From a virus: 40,889 nt of DNA. Shown here piece by piece: positions 1 through 8,533 of the stretch (its first letter is position 1; every line of letters begins with the position of its first letter). The stretch lies in the IMG/VR virus record IMGVR_UViG_3300006037_000014, positions 1-40,889 of that record; one strand, 5' to 3'. The translations under genes were made by a program, and so were the position numbers. Below the pieces are notes generated by a model, which saw only the letters and a list, made by a program, of their open reading frames with translations, had not been told where the DNA came from and did not search any database.

Positions 1-350
1 CCTGTTTGTCCAGAAAATTGGGTAACAACTACCCAAGTAAATGCTACAGATGTAGTACCTGTAACCCATGCTCCCTCACTGTTAAATGCTGTATCAATAT
101 TAGCCTGTGTACTAGAATTAAAAGTTGTTATAAAACGTGATTGTCCATTTATCGTAATTCTGCATTCCCTAAACTTTGCGTTTTGTGCTGTAGAAAAATT
201 AATAACCGTACCTCCTGCTGTTATAGTAGCAGTGCCAGTTCCTGCAATTGTTGCTAGTGTAAATCTACTATCAATTACATTTGTAGTCTGTTTTACTTGT
301 AATACAGAAGGAGCGTGTTGTGGGGCTATATGTTTTGCAACGTTCATCAT
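1..350 (-). CDS. Partial tail-fibre or adhesin protein, C-terminus beyond window
   Basis: An open frame runs on the minus strand from an ATG at 350 to the left edge (about 116 codons visible, no stop). It begins Met-Met-Asn-Val and overlaps the stop of the preceding 1455-residue fibre gene in an ATGA arrangement, so the two are probably translationally coupled. The visible part is rich in Thr, Ala, Gly and Ser, with alternating beta-prone stretches such as TIAGTGTATITAGGTVINF, as in phage fibre or fibre-tip domains. It continues the adhesin chain to its right. No family is recognised. It could be a fibre tip, a fibre assembly protein or another short beta-structured virion protein. The frame is certain; the product is inferred from context. 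Confidence 0.6.
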   Translation of the reverse strand, partial: MMNVAKHIAPQHAPSVLQVKQTTNVIDSRFTLATIAGTGTATITAGGTVINFSTAQNAKFRECRITINGQSRFITTFNSSTQANIDTAFNSEGAWVTGTTSVAFTWVVVTQFSGQT

Positions 351-3300
351 ACTAAATCACCAGCTAATTGATAAACATCTGTCATAATATATTCCAACTC
401 AAATGCACTATGTTGTGCAACTGACTTTAATAAATTGTCTCTGCTATTTATTGTTGTAGAACTTGGTACAACTGTTACCATTCCTGTACCAATTACATGA
501 ACTCTAATTGTGAAACCAATAGGAACAGTCAAAGCTGGTACAGTAAAGTTGCCCGCAGTAGTTGAGTTGTAAACATAAGTAATACCAGAGTAACCCCCTG
601 CAATAGTATTATTAACGTCTGTTTGAGTTATTGACCAAGAAGCTGTTTTATTAATTATAAATCTAGTACCTATTGTTGTGGGTATTGCTCCACCTCCTAC
701 TTGAACATAAGCACTACCTGACCATCTATAAGTTAAATTCGTATCTAAAGCAACATATATTTTACCTGTCTCACCAGTTGCAGGAAAACTAGCTAAATTT
801 GCAAATTCAAGTATATCATCCACCTCAGTACCTGTAATACCGACACCTACCAATCTATAAGAGTCTGGATAGAAATTCCTCAAACATACATATAATCCAC
901 CTCCTACATCACCTGACTGCAATGGTGTACCATCTTGACGATTAAGAGGCAAAGTTTGCCCTGCTATTGTTAAAGTACTTGCCCCTGTAGGTCTGTACCC
1001 TGCGTATTGTGTAGAAAAAGATATTAAAAACATGTAAGGCAGATCTGTAAAACCTGCAATGACAAAATTATTTCCAGCGTGTGAATTATCTGCATATTTT
1101 GCAATTTTATCAGATAGTATGTCTATATAGTTTGGCACTGAATCTACAGCCCAAACGTAACTATTAGTTAGATCGTCCGCAGCTCTAGCAACTGTGACAA
1201 ATTGACCAGCTTTAGCAGCTAATGACCCATTCATTACGCCATTTACTTTACGGCCTTCTCCTTGAAATACGCAATCTGCAGTTAAGGCATATGTTACTTT
1301 ATATGGAGTGTTAAAAATAGTTGCTAAGTTGCCGCCATAAGTAACGTATCCGTGTATTTTTTCTTGATTAGTATCAATTTCTGTTTTAGAATAATAATTT
1401 TCTGCGTCTGCTTTGCTTGCTAAAGTAGTTGCTAATGCGTCTGTCCACCATCTACGAGTAGGGCTTAAATTACTCACATTAGCAGAATCTAAGTTGGTAA
1501 GGTTTACCCCACTCAATGCAGGTATCTGTCCTGACCCATTTAGTAACAGATAACCATTTCCCATATTAGCATTAGTGATTAATGCTGTGTATAAAGCATC
1601 AGTAAATGAGCTGGGCTGAGATTGATAAGCACTTTTAATTTGACTGCCTGTCATTACTGCATTGAGCAAATCAGGGTCAGATATTTTTATATCATTTGCA
1701 TCTCTATTGATGCCTAATGTAGTACATTTATACAATGACCATTTGCCATCCCCATCGTCAAGTACAAATATTGAAGTTGGCAATTTAGTAACATTGTAGG
1801 CATTTCTTGCTGCTGTGGTTGCTACAGTTACCTCACTTTGACTTGCTACAATTAGATTGTACAGTTTTAGTAAGTTGTCCCCTTCAGTACTAACACCTGC
1901 TCTTAGTGCAGTAATTAAGCTATTAGCAAATGCCTCTGTTTGTTGCTTAGTTGCTGCCCCTAAGTTAGCAGTTGCATCTGCTGCTAGTATAACTGCACCT
2001 GTAAAGGTTTCACCTGCTTTATTTGCAGGTGTGTATGGTGCCGAGGCTAAGTCTTTGTTTGCATCAACAACTAACCAAGTACTTGCTATAGTAGAGCTAA
2101 ATCTTGGTGCGAGAGTAAATGTTATTTTTTGAGCAAAAGTCTGCACTTGCGTTTTTACCCATATCCACCATGCAGTCAAGTTTCCAGAAGTAACAACTCT
2201 ACTTGAATTAGTATTACTTTGGATATTTGCATCTGTATCAAGTTGAGCTATGCCTTTGGTTGCGATTGTTGCATCCTGTATAGTAGGTACATTACCAGCA
2301 ACGTAGTTTTCTAATGTTTGTAAATTTACAGCATCCAAATCACTCTTAGGGTCAGCAACTTTAAATGTTGTAATATCGTCTACATCATTTATTGCAGCCA
2401 TGCCTACTGTATAGTTACCAACTGAAACTAAATCAGAAATAATTTCTATAGAGGCTTCTTTAAATATATAAATAGAGTTATTGGTAAATACTACGTGTAG
2501 GGGCAAACCTTCAAAATTAGTATGCACTTTTTGGTAATCAAATGATACCTTATCCGATAAATAGATTACATCTTCAACTATCTTAAAGTACTTACCTGCT
2601 TCAACTTTAGCCACATTCTCAAAGTCTGGTATTTGTTGAAGCACTCGTAAACCGTTTTTATATTTTTTACTGTCTCCTAAATTTATAAAATAGTCATTCT
2701 CAGAAGTGTAAAAAGAGATAACAGGTATATTTTGATTATAAGTAGGAACACCACCATTTTCATCTAAATCATAGCCGTTTGATGGCTCTTCCCATCTAGC
2801 TAGTTCAGCTAAGGTAGTGCTGTACGTAAATACATTAGCTTTAAAATAGGTATTACCATATATACCATAATAAGATATATACCTAACAACCACTATATTG
2901 TTATTGTCTAGTATAGTTAGTTTTAGATAAAACGGACGATTAGGCCAATTAATATTTGAATTACCTAAACTTACTGTAAAAGTACTGCCTTTATTTGCAG
3001 ATCTAGAAATAAAACACTCACCGCCAGGGCCCTCTCCAGCAACCACTAAAACATTATCCTTTGCTGCTATTCTTAGATTACCAACTAAGGCTGGCGTGCC
3101 TGAAACAATATTATAACCTGTTACCACCGTAAAAGTAGGCATTGAGCTATAACTCTCACTTTTATAGACAGTAAAAACACCTGCACTGTCTACTACTATG
3201 TAGCAAGTGTCATCGTTTGTAAATTGTATGTCTATAATAGTTCCAATAATTTCTTCATCTGCATTATCAAAAGTAGTACGAGACCTAAAATTGTTTACTA

Positions 3301-4714
3301 AAGTTGAAGGGCTTCCTACTAAAGAATAGTTTTCCAAAATTTTATTTTGGTACAAAAAATAAGCTTTACCTCCAGTACTAACTAACATCAAAGTTCTTAT
3401 ATCTGGAGGTGTGGGTAAAATTTCACCGTCAAAAGTTAAATATTTTTGAGTGAGATTTAACTTGGGTACTTCGCTGTACCCTAAATTAACATCACCATCT
3501 ACTTTTATTTTTTTGGTGAATTTTTTTGCTCCTGTAACTGTTTGGTTAGTGGATAAAGTAACATAAGTAGAATCCGCCTCCGTTTTAGTATACCTATTTT
3601 GTAGCTCATTGTTTATACTTGCTATCTCTGTATCATAAACTGATGGTACTTCATCAACAACGAAAACCAGATAATTATCATCATTGTTTTGTACCCCCTT
3701 TATCACTGCAAATTGATTTGGTTTTACAACTATTGATTTGTTTATTTGTCCGTTAATTTTACAACCAGTGTAATATGTTTGAACAGCTATATCTACTGTT
3801 CCACCATTCCTAATAATTTGACTTGGATACAATGGATAATCTAATCTAAAGTTAGTTGTTCTTGTGCTTCTTAATATTTTTGGCTCTGCCCAGTTAAACA
3901 CCCAATTTGTTGTAGCATACGCGCTTAAATCGGGTGCAGGAGAACTTATAACTCCATCCCCTACAAGTATGTACCCAATAAGAATTGTATTAGGAGGCAA
4001 GTCAGGATATACAGCCAATGTAGATTCACTACCCTCCAATTTGTTTATTTCATTGTTCGTATCCCCATAGATAGCAATATACCTCTGATTTCCAGAGGTT
4101 GATAGGGTTATGTTGCTAAAAGTTATTATAGGAGCTGAATAATTAACAAAACCTATCATCCATTGGGTAGCACCAACTGTTATGTAATCAATACCTGTTT
4201 CAATTTCACCCCCTGCTGTTACACCATTGGGCCTGTCAGCTTTTGTATAGGCAAGGCTATCAATTTGCCCTTGTGTTTTAGAAGCAAAAGTATTTATATT
4301 ATCATTATCAACAATAGGATTGTTTTGAGGGGTAATATCTCCGACACCGTCTGTTATACCTACACCAACCAATGAATATCTAGAATTTTCAAATATAGCA
4401 ATATATCTTTTACCACCAACAACATCTCCACTTCGCAAAGGAGTACCATCTTGTCTAGTCAAATCCACTGTACCAACAGAATCAACAGTGATTGTGCTTG
4501 CACCAGTTGGTACATGACCACTTACTTCTGAAAAGGTCAGTATCAGCATTTTTGGAAACGATCCAGTTAATTGTGGTGTTGTGGTAAATATGAATGCATT
4601 ACCAGAACCACCATTATCTGCTAGTGCAGTTATATTGTTAGAATATCTGTCTATCGAATCCTGTGATAATATTTTTCTACCATTAATTTCTTTGATATTC
4701 ATAAAGGTATACAA
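347..4714 (-). CDS. Large phage tail-fibre protein with duplicated modules
   Basis: This 1455-residue protein is the largest of the adhesin cassette. Typical tail-fibre heptad-like signatures are visible (YTKTEADSTYV, YYSKTEIDTN, and SKTQGQIDSLAYTKAD near residue 150). Two different domain types each occur twice: a domain with the pattern PTGASTxTxxxxxxxLxRQDGTPLxSGDVxGG followed by LVGVGIT, at about residues 15-127 and again about 1195-1300; and a domain with KxNGxxN and a VDxVPxxxD ending, at about 305-365 and 1130-1200. The last 110 residues are a separate beta-rich domain. It should form a trimeric fibre binding the host surface. The start is the first Met of the frame; Met-5 is an alternative. 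Some 90 bases upstream are non-coding. Function is from family pattern and neighbours; receptor is unknown. Confidence 0.8.
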   Translation of the reverse strand: MYTFMNIKEINGRKILSQDSIDRYSNNITALADNGGSGNAFIFTTTPQLTGSFPKMLILTFSEVSGHVPTGASTITVDSVGTVDLTRQDGTPLRSGDVVGGKRYIAIFENSRYSLVGVGITDGVGDITPQNNPIVDNDNINTFASKTQGQIDSLAYTKADRPNGVTAGGEIETGIDYITVGATQWMIGFVNYSAPIITFSNITLSTSGNQRYIAIYGDTNNEINKLEGSESTLAVYPDLPPNTILIGYILVGDGVISSPAPDLSAYATTNWVFNWAEPKILRSTRTTNFRLDYPLYPSQIIRNGGTVDIAVQTYYTGCKINGQINKSIVVKPNQFAVIKGVQNNDDNYLVFVVDEVPSVYDTEIASINNELQNRYTKTEADSTYVTLSTNQTVTGAKKFTKKIKVDGDVNLGYSEVPKLNLTQKYLTFDGEILPTPPDIRTLMLVSTGGKAYFLYQNKILENYSLVGSPSTLVNNFRSRTTFDNADEEIIGTIIDIQFTNDDTCYIVVDSAGVFTVYKSESYSSMPTFTVVTGYNIVSGTPALVGNLRIAAKDNVLVVAGEGPGGECFISRSANKGSTFTVSLGNSNINWPNRPFYLKLTILDNNNIVVVRYISYYGIYGNTYFKANVFTYSTTLAELARWEEPSNGYDLDENGGVPTYNQNIPVISFYTSENDYFINLGDSKKYKNGLRVLQQIPDFENVAKVEAGKYFKIVEDVIYLSDKVSFDYQKVHTNFEGLPLHVVFTNNSIYIFKEASIEIISDLVSVGNYTVGMAAINDVDDITTFKVADPKSDLDAVNLQTLENYVAGNVPTIQDATIATKGIAQLDTDANIQSNTNSSRVVTSGNLTAWWIWVKTQVQTFAQKITFTLAPRFSSTIASTWLVVDANKDLASAPYTPANKAGETFTGAVILAADATANLGAATKQQTEAFANSLITALRAGVSTEGDNLLKLYNLIVASQSEVTVATTAARNAYNVTKLPTSIFVLDDGDGKWSLYKCTTLGINRDANDIKISDPDLLNAVMTGSQIKSAYQSQPSSFTDALYTALITNANMGNGYLLLNGSGQIPALSGVNLTNLDSANVSNLSPTRRWWTDALATTLASKADAENYYSKTEIDTNQEKIHGYVTYGGNLATIFNTPYKVTYALTADCVFQGEGRKVNGVMNGSLAAKAGQFVTVARAADDLTNSYVWAVDSVPNYIDILSDKIAKYADNSHAGNNFVIAGFTDLPYMFLISFSTQYAGYRPTGASTLTIAGQTLPLNRQDGTPLQSGDVGGGLYVCLRNFYPDSYRLVGVGITGTEVDDILEFANLASFPATGETGKIYVALDTNLTYRWSGSAYVQVGGGAIPTTIGTRFIINKTASWSITQTDVNNTIAGGYSGITYVYNSTTAGNFTVPALTVPIGFTIRVHVIGTGMVTVVPSSTTINSRDNLLKSVAQHSAFELEYIMTDVYQLAGDLV

Positions 4715-4806
4715 TTTTAGTCTTGATGATAGTCATATTAATTATTCAAAATGTATTAATTTTACATATTTAACATACTAAATTATTATTCATTAATTTT
4801 AAATAG
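4715..4806. other. AT-rich gap between two fibre genes
   Basis: This 92-base gap separates the 1455-residue fibre gene from the SGNH-like gene, both on the minus strand. It is almost entirely A and T. It holds no open frame and no strong hairpin, and neither the GAAAC nor the NATAAATA promoter-like box described elsewhere in this window. It may carry the promoter of the large fibre gene, but nothing there is recognisable. Confidence 0.4.
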
Positions 4807-6105
4807 TTAGCCTACTTCTTCCACAGATAATTGGCCTATGTCTACTATAACTGAACCTTCTCCTGCATTACTATCAAATATTAAAAGTACTTGTACTTCA
4901 AAATTAGTTAAACTAGATGCTGTAGGTATGTTTAATATGGGTGTTTCCAAAGTTAATGTACAGCTTTCGGGGATATACCCATTTAAATTAGGAGAAGTAT
5001 CTGACATATCTCTCACAGATTTAACAGTACCATTTTCGGTATAAACAATCCTCAACATAACAGTATGTAATCTTACAGGATTAGTTATAACTACTTTGCC
5101 TCTTGCTATATAATTCACCCCTTTATTAACTCTGCTGGTTATAGCAGAGGTTGGTGCAAATTGATAGGTAGCTCCAGCAGTATTTTCTGTCACAATTTTA
5201 AATCTTTGTACTTGGCCTACTATTTTACTATTAACTCCTACTGATAAATGACCTGTTCCAGTGCCTGAGTTTCTTCTGGTAGTATAACCTGTAGTAACTC
5301 CAGCAACAAATCCACCAGTGGGAGAGGGGTCATTTATAGTGAATCCTGTAGCATGATGTGCACCAGTAGTACCTACCATCATGGGGTTACTATTGATATT
5401 GCTACTTATAGTATTATCGGTATTAGTTCTGACATTCAATTGAGAGGTTATTAGCTTGTCTGTGAAAGGTACATTGCTGAAAATATTAACTAGTTCTTTA
5501 GCGATTAACCAAGCACCTCTAACGTTTATATGCAAGGTTGTATCAAAGAATAAATTGCTGGGTGTAGTTGATGTCAAATAATCTCCTAAAACCCTGTGAC
5601 AATCTATTACTCTTAGGTTTTTCCTAACAGCTGCCTGTCTCTTTTTAAAATCAGATATTTTTTGGAATTTTCTTTGTTCTGTAACAGATAATGCGGCAGC
5701 TGGGTAGTAACCCGCAGTATCTATTATATGGAAATTATCTCTTTCCATATAATCATATAAGGTATTTAAATTACTCAAAATAGTTGCTAGATCCGTAGTA
5801 GCATAAACATCGTTTATATCTACCATGAGGTAGATATACTTACACAAACCTGAATATATTTTTATGTCTGTGTCATACCTGGCTAATAATAAACTAGTAG
5901 TATCACCCCCAATACCTTTGTTAGCTATCACTCCTAGTCTTTTATCTAAAAGACTATTTGCAATATTTATAGGTCCTCTATTATAATTGATTATGGTTGA
6001 TGAGGTTACTCCATATTCATTTTGTATACGACTATCACCAAATAATATTATTTTATTACTAGGATTTTGTTGTAATTGACTGGCTGATAATGTAATTGCT
6101 GGCAT
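4807..6105 (-). CDS. SGNH/GDSL esterase-like tail protein
   Basis: A 432-residue protein with an N-terminal SGNH-hydrolase-like domain (about residues 17-210) and a C-terminal beta-rich domain. Visible blocks: I, ILFGDSRI (nucleophile Ser-25); II, NKGIGGDTT (about 63-70); III, VDIND (Asn-98); V, FFDTTLHINVRGA (Asp-188, His-192). The block V Asp-His spacing is one residue longer than canonical DxxH. SGNH domains on phage tails commonly remove O-acetyl groups from surface polysaccharide, so this may process the host capsule or O-antigen during adsorption; that is inference. The first residues (MPAITLSASQLQ) resemble those of the next gene upstream (MPATVVSTRQLP), suggesting a shared attachment or assembly segment. 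The C-terminal half (about 225-432) resembles carbohydrate-binding or fibre domains only in general character. Confidence 0.72.
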   Translation of the reverse strand: MPAITLSASQLQQNPSNKIILFGDSRIQNEYGVTSSTIINYNRGPINIANSLLDKRLGVIANKGIGGDTTSLLLARYDTDIKIYSGLCKYIYLMVDINDVYATTDLATILSNLNTLYDYMERDNFHIIDTAGYYPAAALSVTEQRKFQKISDFKKRQAAVRKNLRVIDCHRVLGDYLTSTTPSNLFFDTTLHINVRGAWLIAKELVNIFSNVPFTDKLITSQLNVRTNTDNTISSNINSNPMMVGTTGAHHATGFTINDPSPTGGFVAGVTTGYTTRRNSGTGTGHLSVGVNSKIVGQVQRFKIVTENTAGATYQFAPTSAITSRVNKGVNYIARGKVVITNPVRLHTVMLRIVYTENGTVKSVRDMSDTSPNLNGYIPESCTLTLETPILNIPTASSLTNFEVQVLLIFDSNAGEGSVIVDIGQLSVEEVG

Positions 6106-6127
6106 ATTATATTATTAAATGAATTTA

Positions 6128-7666
6128 TTAAAAGTAAGATCCGAAAGGAGCTGATACAAATGGGTATATATACCCATTCTTGTCAACAATATCAACTATT
6201 ATGTCAGCTTTATTGCCATCTGTGATTAAACCAGCTGCTAGCCTATTATAAGTTAAAGGATTTCCAGTATAACCAGCATCCTGAAACAAATAAGTATTCC
6301 CATCTGTAGACTGCATTAGTATTCTATTATCAATAGCATTACCTACTCCATTATTTTTGAAGTACTGCCACCATCTAATTTTGAAATTGGATATATCAAA
6401 TGAATAAGGACTTCCATTGGCTATGAAGTTAGGATTCAAAGTAAATATATTACCAGAGTAACTTATAGTAGGTGATAAGTATGCTTTCGTATAAGAATCT
6501 CTAACAATAGGGAACAAACTTTTCATTTGAGATATGTTAGTATTTCTTTCTGTAGTGGTAAAAGATCCTGAACTCTTAATAACACCCCCAAAATGATCTG
6601 CAATCAAAGGATGAGAAGATGTGCCTATTACAACCTTAGTTAAAGGTTTAGCTGTAGGGAAAGTAACATCCCAATTAGGATCTCCTTGGTAATAATTTCC
6701 ATTCAGCTGAGATGAAATTCTAAAAGACAGAGTAGTGCTACTAGTCATATTAAAATGGAGTATTATTATTTTATCTACCAATGGGGTTATATTCCAAGTT
6801 ATATTCTGAAAATGATCATTACCTTGGTAGCTACTATACAACTGCCAATTGTTTCCCCCTAAATACTTTAACCCAAAAGTACCTGATACTACAGATTCAT
6901 AAGGAACTAATCCTTTGTTAAATCTTATAACATGCATATATTCATATGGAGCATTCTTTACAGGAGAATAATCAGATTTCATCCCCATCTGTGCATTAAG
7001 TGTATTACAAATATGAACAAATCCTCCATCATATTTGTAATATACCACATTGTCCCCATTTAAACCACTAGGTGTAGATCTATTTATATCAGGTTGTAAT
7101 CCTGATTCACTAAATATCAGCTGATCGCCCCCTTCACCCGTAGGTACATTTAGATCTACAGATAATATACTATCACCATTTACAGCTTGAGTAGAAGATG
7201 TAGTACGACCTATTCTACTATTTCTAGCTAACCAATATTGGGTCTGTCCTGAAAAAGTGGGGTTATAGTTTAAATAAGTCGTTTGATTTAGATTATCATC
7301 TTGAGTATTAAATATTGCTATTGGGTCTATTACAGGAGGAGTAGAGTACTGATATAACAGTACATAATCAACAGTATAAATACCTCTAGCATTCCCCACT
7401 AAAGTACCCCTTATAGTAAAAGAAGTATAATCTACTATATTTTCTATGTTAAATCTAACTAGATTTAATTCAAAATCATTTAAACTAGTCTGAACAGTTC
7501 CTTTGGGGATAAAGCTAATACCTCTGAAAGTAGTAGATGAAAATGATGTTTGAGCTACAGTTATAATAGTACCTGAACTTCCACCCCCAAAATCTAAAGT
7601 TAAAGTACCACTAATACTTAATATACTATCTGGTAATTGTCTAGTTGATACTACAGTTGCTGGCAT
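6128..7666 (-). CDS. Putative receptor-binding tail protein, lectin-like
   Basis: A 512-residue protein with high Ser, Thr, Asn, Tyr and Gly content and no hydrophobic segment. The N-terminal 100 residues form a beta-rich module beginning MPATVVSTRQLPDS, like the start of the downstream SGNH-like protein. The central part (about 140-390) has the look of a concanavalin/LamG-type lectin: YWLARNSRIGRT, EYMHVIRFNKG, WNITPLVDKIIILHFNM, then TKVVIGTSSHPLIADHFGGVIKSSG, and a characteristic NISQMKSLFP tail. A last beta domain follows. It sits between two tail proteins on the same strand with gaps of about 20 bases, so it is part of one late transcript. I call it a receptor-binding or decoration protein of the tail fibre; no specific family name is certain. 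Confidence 0.62.
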   Translation of the reverse strand: MPATVVSTRQLPDSILSISGTLTLDFGGGSSGTIITVAQTSFSSTTFRGISFIPKGTVQTSLNDFELNLVRFNIENIVDYTSFTIRGTLVGNARGIYTVDYVLLYQYSTPPVIDPIAIFNTQDDNLNQTTYLNYNPTFSGQTQYWLARNSRIGRTTSSTQAVNGDSILSVDLNVPTGEGGDQLIFSESGLQPDINRSTPSGLNGDNVVYYKYDGGFVHICNTLNAQMGMKSDYSPVKNAPYEYMHVIRFNKGLVPYESVVSGTFGLKYLGGNNWQLYSSYQGNDHFQNITWNITPLVDKIIILHFNMTSSTTLSFRISSQLNGNYYQGDPNWDVTFPTAKPLTKVVIGTSSHPLIADHFGGVIKSSGSFTTTERNTNISQMKSLFPIVRDSYTKAYLSPTISYSGNIFTLNPNFIANGSPYSFDISNFKIRWWQYFKNNGVGNAIDNRILMQSTDGNTYLFQDAGYTGNPLTYNRLAAGLITDGNKADIIVDIVDKNGYIYPFVSAPFGSYF

Positions 7667-7679
7667 ATTATATTAATTA

Positions 7680-8504
7680 TTATTTCCTATAAGAAACTCT
7701 TATTTTTTCACCAGTTAACGGGGCTACAACGAAAGTTATATTCCCACCAGATATTGTATAATCGTTACCACCACCAAGTTCTTGTAACAGACCATTTAAA
7801 TAGATATGTTCACTACCACTAACTGGAGTATTTGCCAGAACAAATGTGGTATTTGAGCCATTTATTGAGCCTGATGGTATTTCTTTATCAACAAAATTTG
7901 TGTTGGATAAACCAGCAGTTGTTGGAATCTGTTGCCAAGTGATAGCAGTTGTTCCTAAAGTACCACCTTGATTTGATGTACACAACCAAATAGTATCTTG
8001 GTATGTAGTACCTTGTTCAATTGCTACAAAAGCGGCCGGTACTTCAGCCCAAGAATCCATATCAGTAGCCCTTGTTAGAGCAACTCCAGATCCATTGAAA
8101 ATATAAATACCATTCTCTGCCTGTGTGGTTTGCAGACCCAAAAACAATCTATCTCCGTTCGATAAAGTGATTCCATCAAAAACCGCTGTTCCAGGATTGG
8201 ATATGGTTATATTACCAGTTGTTGATGCTTTACATGAATTCTTTGCTTTGAACAAATTGTTCAAATTTGACAGAGCAGAATTTAATTGCCCCAAATTTAC
8301 CGCTTCATCATTGTTAGTAGCAGTTGCAAGACCAGTGATCTTGTTGCCACCCATTGGCAAATTGGCTGTTGCTGGAACAGAACCATCTCTTTTAATAAAA
8401 TTTACACCATCAGCTAATTTGGTGGTATCTATGGCTGCTCCTGCCTGTATTTTGTTATTATCTATAGATCCATCTTGGATCTGTCTTTTGGAAATTTGTG
8501 ACAT
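7680..8504 (-). CDS. Tail-fibre adaptor-like protein
   Basis: A 274-residue protein of recognisable phage tail-fibre architecture. Residues 1-80 contain a fibre shaft motif (LPMGGNKITGLATATNNDEA then VNLGQLNSALSNL) of the kind found before fibre tips. Residues about 88-190 are a widespread phage tail domain of the pattern CKASTTGNITISNPGTAVFDG, LSNGDRLFLGLQT, ENGIYIFNGSGVALTRATD, FVAIEQGTTYQDTIWLCTS. The C-terminal 70 residues (IPSGSINGSNTTFVLANTP, YLNGLLQELGGGNDYTISGG) form a small beta domain that also ends the next protein upstream. It lies in the minus-strand fibre chain with short gaps on both sides. It probably forms part of a fibre, with the C-terminal domain as a connector or tip. The start at 8504 follows an A/T-rich leader. 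Confidence 0.75.
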   Translation of the reverse strand: MSQISKRQIQDGSIDNNKIQAGAAIDTTKLADGVNFIKRDGSVPATANLPMGGNKITGLATATNNDEAVNLGQLNSALSNLNNLFKAKNSCKASTTGNITISNPGTAVFDGITLSNGDRLFLGLQTTQAENGIYIFNGSGVALTRATDMDSWAEVPAAFVAIEQGTTYQDTIWLCTSNQGGTLGTTAITWQQIPTTAGLSNTNFVDKEIPSGSINGSNTTFVLANTPVSGSEHIYLNGLLQELGGGNDYTISGGNITFVVAPLTGEKIRVSYRK

Positions 8505-8533
8505 AACCTAATATATTTTTATTATTTAATGTA

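Noticed and set aside
2011-2031. CACCTGC/GCAGGTG inverted repeat inside the large fibre gene
   Set aside because: Seven-base arms in coding sequence of repetitive Gly/Ala codons; expected by chance and not near a gene boundary.
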